Shown here piece by piece: positions 58,639 through 64,000 of a stretch of 64,000 nucleotides of DNA. Origin of the DNA: Neisseria musculi (GTDB taxonomy: Bacteria > Pseudomonadota > Gammaproteobacteria > Burkholderiales > Neisseriaceae). Under the pieces are notes generated by a model. It made no database searches, was not told the DNA's origin, and saw nothing but the letters and a program-made list of their open reading frames with translations. The stretch spans positions 62,001 to 126,000 of the forward strand of contig NZ_CP060414.2 in NCBI RefSeq assembly GCF_014297595.2, written 5' to 3'. Positions within the stretch are counted from its first letter, which is position 1. Each line of letters opens with the position of its first letter. The translations under genes and the position numbers were made by a program.

Positions 58639-59351
58639 GGCTCTAGACTAGCAGCTTTATATAAATTTACTTTAAAAAGCCCCCAAAGTTGGTGACTCAG
58701 TTCATCAGAGTTTCGGTTCCATCGCCATTCGCATTCCCTCAGGTGCAAATCAAAGTTTTTGGTTACGCCATTGAATTTGGCGGGCCTTCGTTTGGTAAAA
58801 CTCCGGAAGCTTTCAATACCATTGATGTGCCCGGTACCATCTGCAAACTCATTTTGTCCGTGATTAACGCGCAAATGTTTAGAGTAGCCCGCATCGACCA
58901 GGCCGCTGTAACCGCGCCGGCTATCAGAATAAACAACACTCCCCAGAGAGACCTTTCCCAATATAACAGCTTGAAGTGTTTGCTTTTTACAATCAGGAAC
59001 GATTTCGGTATAAACCCTGCCGTCTCTTTCGAAAATACCAAAGACGGTTGTTTAAGCGTTCCTCTGCCACGCTTTGACTTGCCATGGAAACCGCGCTACA
59101 AATAGCTTTCATCAACCTCCATGCTGCCGTATAACAGGTCTTTTTGCTCGCTTTGGCAGCGGTATATTTCGTGTCTGAAAATGCGATACCGGTGGTTGAT
59201 GGTATTGCGGTTGAAGCCTGTCGGCAAAGCGGTTTTGAGGCTTCTATACCGACACAAAAATGCTTGATAATTTTTTGAGCTGATGGTCACTTAACTTGGT
59301 GTTATATTTCATTTTTCTAGGCTAACAGAGCTATTCTGCTAGTCTAGAGCC
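58639..59351 (-). mobile_element. IS1595-type element with 16-bp inverted repeats, inactive
   Basis: Perfect terminal GGCTCTAGACTAGCAG repeats lie at 58639-58654 and, inverted, 59336-59351, giving a 713-bp element. Flanking octamers do not match, so the target duplication has decayed or flanks were rearranged. The same end is found in the palindromic remnant at 37538-37575. Confidence 0.85.
58660..59320 (-). pseudogene. IS1595-family transposase pseudogene inside the 713-bp element
   Basis: On the minus strand the order is K-N-Y-Q-A-F-L-C-R-Y-R-S-L-K-T-A, M-E-V-D-E-S-Y-L then a stop, H-G-K-S-K-R-G-R-G, a frameshift near 58985, V-V-Y-S-D-S-R-R-G-Y-S-G-L-V-D, H-I-N-G-I-E-S-F and F-D-L-H-L-R-E-C-E-W-R-W-N. 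Thus DDE/N motifs remain readable while one stop and at least one frameshift block expression. Confidence 0.8.
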
Positions 59352-59389
59352 TATGATTTTCAAATTTTAAAGCGGCTTTAACACATGAT

Positions 59390-59860
59390 ATTTATGCAAA
59401 AGCTACTGTTTCCTTTTGTTGCCAATTCGTGCAAAAGCTAACAATTTACCGTGCAAAAGCTGTCGCTGCTTTATAATGAAACCGGCAGGGCTGTATCGGT
59501 ATGTTGGGAAACATCCGTATCAAACCTGTCTGTCATCACAGGTAATGCTTTGTATTGTTATGCCTTTTCTTCTTATTTTTTGAACTGCTGTAAGATATAG
59601 TGCATTGGTTTCATATTCGACTTCATCGACCGATAAGGCCTGATTGCTGGTGCCGTCATACGGAACCATGATGCCGAAGCTTCTACCCAAATAGGCGGTA
59701 TCGATGAGACTGACCGGCATTCGGGACGGCAAACTGGTTTTTTGCGGCCGCTTTTTTTGCAGATGGCGACTGATGGCTTTGCAGTGATCGGCAAGTTGTT
59801 GCGCTGTCTGTTTGCCGTTGGTGCAGGGCTGCTATAATTGGCCGGAATCAAGGCGTCTGC
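59390..59860 (-). pseudogene. Transposase fragment of another family
   Basis: The minus-strand frame S-L-I-D-T-A-Y-L-G-R-S-F-G-I-M-V-P-Y-D-G, V-E-Y-E-T-N-A-L-Y, I-T-I-Q-S-I-T-C-D-D-R and, in a shifted frame, M-F-P-N-I-P-I-Q-P-C matches the D-x-T-Y-F-G, E-T-N-A-L-Y, I-C-D-G-x-x-G-L and P-x-Q-x-C-Q-F-H series of IS256/IS1249-like DDE transposases. Only the middle of the protein survives. Confidence 0.5.
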
Positions 59861-60165
59861 CGCTATCTAAAGCGCTTTAGACAAATTGTGTATTGATAAC
59901 GCTGCTTGCTGTTTCCGGTACCGTTACGTTTGATGCTTTTTGGGGAAGCAAAAGGGCATTTTTGTGTTCAAAACTTTTGGATCCTTGAAAGCCTTTCAGG
60001 ATAAGGGTTTCAAGGATTTTTAGCACCCATTTTCCCTCACGCCACAATTTCAATGCACCAGAGAATTCTCCGGCACCGTATTATCCACACTCCACCTTGC
60101 GGGATATGCTCTGTGTTAATCTGCTATCTCGCAATTTCTGCCGATAAAAGCCGTGTATTCTGCCA
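59861..60165. other. Intergenic relic sequence
   Basis: About 300 bases without a gene. A minus-strand stretch K-W-V-L-K-I-L-E-T-L-I-L-K-G-F-Q near 59985-60035 looks protein-like but is too short to identify. Confidence 0.3.
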
Positions 60166-60221
60166 TAAAAAAACTGCACTTCCCGGGTTGGTTTGTGTGT
60201 TCGGTTTGGGAGGTGCAGTTT
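60166..60221 (-). terminator. Terminator of the amino-acid binding protein gene
   Basis: AAACTGCACTTCCC and GGGAGGTGCAGTTT arms with a T run on the minus strand, 40 bases beyond the gene. Confidence 0.85.
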
Positions 60222-60260
60222 AGGCATGGGCGTTTTTGTTGAAGCGGGCTGCGGATACTG

Positions 60261-61046
60261 TTATTGGGCGAAATATTTGCTTTGGATTTTATCGTATTCG
60301 CCGTTTTCTCGAACCTTGGCCAATGCATCGTTCAGCATATTCAGCGTAGCGGTGTCGCCTTTGCGTACGGCCATACCGTAGTTTTCGGTTTCGAAATCGG
60401 GTACGGCAACCATGCTGAAGCCTTTGTCGCCGTTATTTTTTATGTAGTTGCCCACAACTGCGCTGTCGGAAATCACCGCATCGAGCCCGCCGTTTTCCAG
60501 TTCTTTAATCACCAGCGGCAGGCTTTCGAAACGGGCGATTTTCGGGCTGTTGTTACCTAGGATTTTAGAAGCGGCAAAGTCGCCGGTTTGGCCGGTTACC
60601 ACCCCCACTTTCTGTGCTTTTTTCAGATCTTCTACCGATTGGATGTTTTTGCCCTTCTGCACCAAAATCACTTGCTTGATTTCAAAGTAGGGGTTGGTGA
60701 AGTCCATCGTTTGTTTGCGTTCATCGGTAATGGTGATGGCGGAGACCAGGATATCGACATCGCCGTTGGTTAAGGCGGGGAAAATGCTGTCCCACGGTTG
60801 GTGTCTGTATTCCACTTTGAAATTGCCCGCTTGGGACATGGCGTTGAGCAGATCGATGTCGAACCCCGAGATTTGATTGCTGGCGTTCATAAATTCAAAC
60901 GGAGCAAATTCGGCATTGGTGGCAACGTGGTACACTTTTGCGGCATCCGCGCCGGTTTGGGCGGAACCGCTGCTTTGGCCGCCGCAGGCGCTTAAAGCCA
61001 AAGCAGAGCAGGCGATGGCGGAGGCAATCCATTTTTTCATGTTCAT
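60261..61046 (-). CDS. Polar amino-acid ABC transporter substrate-binding lipoprotein
   Basis: A 261-residue family 3 solute-binding protein. The lipobox is A-L-S-A-C-G at residues 17-22. Ligand-site regions are N-A-E-F-A-P-F-E-F, G-F-D-I-D-L-L-N-A-M and D-I-L-V-S-A-I-T-I-T-D-E-R, the last two being family signatures. The ligand is a polar amino acid, possibly cystine or cysteine as for related Neisseria proteins, but specificity cannot be read from sequence. No permease or ATPase gene adjoins it. AGGA lies upstream of the ATG; a second Met follows at codon 3. Confidence 0.92.
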   Translation of the reverse strand: MNMKKWIASAIACSALALSACGGQSSGSAQTGADAAKVYHVATNAEFAPFEFMNASNQISGFDIDLLNAMSQAGNFKVEYRHQPWDSIFPALTNGDVDILVSAITITDERKQTMDFTNPYFEIKQVILVQKGKNIQSVEDLKKAQKVGVVTGQTGDFAASKILGNNSPKIARFESLPLVIKELENGGLDAVISDSAVVGNYIKNNGDKGFSMVAVPDFETENYGMAVRKGDTATLNMLNDALAKVRENGEYDKIQSKYFAQ

Positions 61047-61165
61047 GTGGGTATTCCTGATAAAGTTTTTAAAGTGGCTATTCTAACACAAGTTCGCAAA
61101 AATACGCATTTCCAACATATTTTAAATGTTGGTTTTTGTTGGTGAAATCATATGCTTGAATATTT

Positions 61166-61417
61166 CTAGCGTTCTTTTTCTCGGAAGAAGGCGTAGGTAA
61201 CATCGTGAAATAAATCCGTGTGCGGGCTGTCTTCATAATTAAGCTCGTCCAAGGCATCTTCAAAGGCAAGCTGCACCGATTCGATCGCGTCTTGTGCAAT
61301 ATTGGCGGGCAGGGCGCGTACCATGCCTTTGAAAGCTGTGGCCAGCACATGGTTCTGCATACGCAAAACATCGCAGGTTTCTTCGAGATATTCCAAGCGC
61401 TGCTCTATGCTGTTCAT
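61166..61417 (-). CDS. Conserved small hypothetical protein
   Basis: An 83-residue acidic, largely helical protein (M-N-S-I-E-Q-R-L-E-Y-L-E-E-T-C-D) with a probable short coiled coil at the N-terminus and an aromatic, acidic C-terminus (L-F-H-D-V-T-Y-A-F-F-R-E-K). GAAAGAAAA precedes the ATG. I do not recognise a family; the composition and isolation suggest a genuine neisserial gene. Confidence 0.65.
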   Translation of the reverse strand: MNSIEQRLEYLEETCDVLRMQNHVLATAFKGMVRALPANIAQDAIESVQLAFEDALDELNYEDSPHTDLFHDVTYAFFREKER

Positions 61418-61670
61418 GATTTTTCTTTCGGGAATCTGTTAGAATGCAACATTATAGCGCAAACTCGGATTTAACTTTGTATAGCAGCACCGGGCAGGAA
61501 GCAGGCATTTTTCGGCATTGTAAAGCAGGATAAATGATTGGGAAACCTATATTTTCGAATGTCGGAGAGGGTTGCAGCCGTCTGAAACGCACGGCAGCAC
61601 TGTCATAACGGCAAAACGGGCGGGTTTGCAGTAAAACGGCAGAAAGGCGCAGGCAATAAGGATAAACAAG

Positions 61671-62486
61671 ATGACTAACCCCAACACGCCGGAGTCGTCC
61701 GGCAACAATAACGGCCAAGAAGAATTCGATTGGGAAAAAGGTTTGGAAAAGTTGCGTGAGCAGCGGCATTCGGGCCGCAGTGCGGCGGTCAGGCCGCAGG
61801 TGCAACGCCCGGCTCCGATTCCCCAAGCTGCCGCACGGCAGGTTAAACCTGTGCAGGAAGAGGTGCAATTGAATGCCAAAGCAGCCGAACGGATGCTGCG
61901 CGAGTATTTACAGCAATGGCAGCAGGAACACAACGATCCGCTTGCTGATACGATTACCGCCGAAACCGATACCACCGTGCTGTTGCAGGAAGACTGGCTG
62001 GCCGCGCAAACCGCGTTGCAGTCAGCGCGGATAGACGACAGTCAATTAGAAGGCAAACGCACGGTTTGGCTGAACCCTAAGCGGCAGAGTATTTCATTTG
62101 CCGAGCCTGCCGCCGGGCATGAGCGCGAAACAGGGCAGGCAGAAGACGGCAACGTGTTTGCAGAAACCGAAGAAACCTTAGAGGCCGGGGAATGGCTGCC
62201 GGTTACGGTGAAAGTTATTAATCCACATGTTGATCCGCGCAAGCCGGTGATGTGTTTGTCGGAGCAGGAGTTGTTGGAACGCTTAACCCGCCGGCTGCGT
62301 CCGCACCTCACCGATGCAGTGGCGGGCATGGTGCGGGTGGCGGTGCAGAAGCAAACTGCAGCTCTCACGTATCAGCTTCAGCAGATTTTGAGCGAGCAGG
62401 CGCCCGCCTTGGTGGAAGAAATTCTCGATTACAATCTTAAAGCCGCTATGTCGGAAATCAAATACAGCCTGAAATATAAACGCTGA
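61671..62486 (+). CDS. Hypothetical helical protein
   Basis: A 271-residue soluble protein with a polar, disordered N-terminal third rich in Gln, Pro and Arg, a middle region with acidic patches, and a C-terminal amphipathic part (E-L-L-E-R-L-T-R-R-L-R-P-H-L and A-L-V-E-E-I-L-D-Y-N-L-K-A-A). The end resembles in pattern the short helices of polar organising proteins such as PopZ, but this is only a weak impression. AAGGATAAACAAG precedes the ATG. No catalytic motif is visible. Confidence 0.7.
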   Translation: MTNPNTPESSGNNNGQEEFDWEKGLEKLREQRHSGRSAAVRPQVQRPAPIPQAAARQVKPVQEEVQLNAKAAERMLREYLQQWQQEHNDPLADTITAETDTTVLLQEDWLAAQTALQSARIDDSQLEGKRTVWLNPKRQSISFAEPAAGHERETGQAEDGNVFAETEETLEAGEWLPVTVKVINPHVDPRKPVMCLSEQELLERLTRRLRPHLTDAVAGMVRVAVQKQTAALTYQLQQILSEQAPALVEEILDYNLKAAMSEIKYSLKYKR

Positions 62487-62777
62487 TACCTGCCGTATCA
62501 TGAAGGCAGGCCGTCTGAAACCGGGTTTCGGTAAGCGGCTCGGGCGAAAAATATGTTTTGCGTAAGCGGTTTTGCAGAGGCTTTGGGATTTCAGACGGCC
62601 TTAACGGTTCGAGGGCTTTTGAAAAGGTTTGCAGCGTATATTGGATATTGAGCCGTTTGAAAAATCCGGCAAGTTTTGTGCCGGCAGGTTTTCAGACGGC
62701 CTGTAAAGGATTGAGCAGATTCTGAAAGGTTTCTGCACATATTGGGCCGTCTGAAAAATTCAAATAAACAGCGTTGC

Positions 62778-63242
62778 ATGAACAGAAAAATGAAGAAAAA
62801 CCTGATTTGGGCGGCGGTGGCTGCTGCCGTATGGTTCGGTTATCAGCATTGGCAGAATCAGCCGCAGCAACCGACACCGCAGGGGGTGCAGACAGAGGGA
62901 CGGCAGAGGGTCGGGCAAATCCTTCAGACGGCCTATGAACAAAAGCAGAGCAATATCCAAGTGGAGGGTAGCGGCGTGGTGGTGAAAACCCTGCCGGACG
63001 ACAACAAAGGATCGCGCCACCAGCGTTTTATTCTCAAGCTGGCCGGCGGGCAAACGCTGCTGGTGGCACACAACATCGATTTGGCTCAGAAAATCAAAGG
63101 GCTGAAAAAAGGCGATACGGTGGATTTTTACGGCGAATACGAATGGTCGCAACAAGGCGGCGTGATTCATTGGACGCACCACGACCCGAAAGGCCGCCAT
63201 GCCGATGGCTGGTTGAAGCATAACGGGATCATGTATCAATAA
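62778..63242 (+). CDS. DUF3465 family protein
   Basis: A 154-residue protein with an N-terminal signal or membrane segment (K-N-L-I-W-A-A-V-A-A-A-V-W-F-G-Y) and a periplasmic OB-like domain. The family pattern G-S-R-H-Q-R-F-I-L-K-L, T-L-L-V-A-H-N-I-D-L-A and G-E-Y-E-W-S-Q-Q-G-G-V-I-H-W-T-H-H-D-P is that of DUF3465. Function is unknown. The start at 62778 avoids reading through the DUS at 62747; an ATG at 62790 is also possible. The terminator at 63311 follows. Confidence 0.85.
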   Translation: MNRKMKKNLIWAAVAAAVWFGYQHWQNQPQQPTPQGVQTEGRQRVGQILQTAYEQKQSNIQVEGSGVVVKTLPDDNKGSRHQRFILKLAGGQTLLVAHNIDLAQKIKGLKKGDTVDFYGEYEWSQQGGVIHWTHHDPKGRHADGWLKHNGIMYQ

Positions 63243-63310
63243 ACCGAAGCCGCTGATTCATTTACTTAAAAAACAACACCTTAAAAACTTAAAAAACAAC
63301 CTAACGAAGC

Positions 63311-63366
63311 AAACTGCACCCCACAACTCGGACTCACTGCCCGATTGATGGGGTGCAGTTTTTTTA
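63311..63366 (+). terminator. Terminator after DUF3465 gene
   Basis: AAACTGCACCCCA pairs with TGGGGTGCAGTTT, followed by a T run. The arms closely resemble those of the terminator at 60166-60221. Confidence 0.85.
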
Positions 63367-63925
63367 TGGCGGCATCCATCATGGCGGCACCCATCGGCGG
63401 GGGAAAATGGGGTAATACCGCCTGCAAACGCCCGCTCCGGCCGAGTGTGCCGACGGGTGCCGTGTCGGCAATATGCAGAGAAAGGTCTGAAACCTAAATC
63501 CAAAAAATCCGATGAAGCAACAGTTTGAGCCGGTGCAAGCCGGCCGTCTGAAAATCAGCCGGGGCTGCTGAAAGGCGGGCTTGGCTTAAAGCAGGAGCGG
63601 CTGTGATAAAAAGCCGGCAGTTTGATCGGATTCGGATTGTCGGAAAAAGCAGGGTTGTTTACACTTTTTATGCCTAAGGGCTTTTATTATTGCTGCTGAA
63701 ATAATGGTGTGGAGCAGGCCGGCGGTGCGCTGTGGTAAGCCTCCCTGCTTGCAAAGGGGGAGGGGCGCGGGTTTGTTGGAGGGCTGTCTGAATAGGATTA
63801 AGTTAGAATGAAAAGGGCTGAATCCTGTTTGATATAGGATTCAGCTCTTTGAAGTTAAAGCCGCTTGATTGATGGTTAAACTGTTTAAGTTGGGGCAGGC
63901 TGAAATCGGGCGGGTTGTTTTTATT
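63367..63925. other. Intergenic region, no gene seen
   Basis: About 560 bases with one DUS near 63541 and one hairpin (63812-63850). No frame with a convincing start or motif. Confidence 0.4.
63812..63850 (+). terminator. Hairpin related to the adhesin terminator
   Basis: AAAGGGCTGAATCC pairs with GGATTCAGCTCTTT. The arms and the CTGT-N-TATAG-type loop resemble the hairpin at 49439-49478. No gene lies directly upstream, so it may be a dispersed repeat rather than a working terminator. Confidence 0.5.
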
Positions 63926-64000
63926 TGGCGGAGGCGGTGAGATTCGAACTCACGGAGGGCGCAAACCCTCGACGGTTTTCAAGACCGCTGCATTAAACCG
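63926..64000 (-). tRNA. tRNA-Ser (TGA), partial at window end
   Basis: The CCA end (complement at 63926-63928), T arm GTTCGAATC, long variable arm and a TGA anticodon in C-T-T-G-A-A-A are readable on the minus strand. The 5' part lies beyond the window. Confidence 0.9.

Overview
The window is chromosomal DNA of a Neisseria-type betaproteobacterium (family Neisseriaceae). The evidence is the DNA uptake sequence GCCGTCTGAA, present dozens of times on both strands and mostly in the form AGGCCGTCTGAA (the AG-DUS dialect of many commensal Neisseria). It often occurs as inverted pairs that form terminators. Supporting evidence is a Neisseria-like catalase, a System II cytochrome c maturation pair, and comEA directly behind an rRNA operon. 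The species cannot be named from the sequence alone.

Layout. 1-15.5 kb is ordinary housekeeping DNA: a minus-strand trio (S4 RNA-binding protein, oxidoreductase-like peptide, PHP phosphoesterase), katA, rng, ccsA-resB, cytochrome c4, engB, tag, a decayed MFS transporter and dnaE. A near-intact IS1595/IS1016-type element with an 8-bp target duplication (15605-16324) separates dnaE from a complete rRNA operon (16S, tRNA-Ile, tRNA-Ala, 23S, 5S; 16.65-22.0 kb), which is followed by comEA. At 23.4 kb lies initiator tRNA-fMet, followed by about 2 kb of relic filamentous-phage DNA that contains an IS21-family remnant.

From 26.1 to 35.4 kb runs a complete clade I nitrous oxide reductase cluster, nosR-nosZ-nosD-nosF-nosY-nosL-apbE(nosX). 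It is preceded by a textbook class II FNR promoter. NosR carries the SGAT motif that ApbE flavinylates. NosZ carries Tat, CuZ and CuA signatures. NosDFY and NosL supply copper/sulfur-centre assembly. The genes would together reduce N2O to N2 under oxygen limitation. Downstream (35.5-37.6 kb) is heavily decayed mobile DNA: an IS1595 remnant, then probable prophage structural genes in which most in-frame stops fall where Gln would fit.

smc (37.6-41.1 kb) is followed by an operon of an OmpA-like lipoprotein and a 2281-residue BapA/RTX-type adhesin. The adhesin has 15 Ig-like repeats organised in an 843-bp higher-order period, then a VCBS-like repeat, a VWA domain and RTX repeats. From 49.5 to 60 kb is a graveyard of mobile elements: one IS21-family element nested in another, several IS1595-type copies, a decayed Tn7-like tnsA-tnsB pair, and a tyrosine integrase pseudogene abutting tRNA-Asn. 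The window ends with a polar amino-acid binding lipoprotein, three small Neisseria-type hypothetical genes and a partial tRNA-Ser.

No CRISPR array, toxin-antitoxin pair or recognisable defence system was seen. The most unusual items are the adhesin repeat architecture, the Tn7-like relic, the nested IS21 elements and the Gln-to-stop pattern in the 36-37 kb relic.
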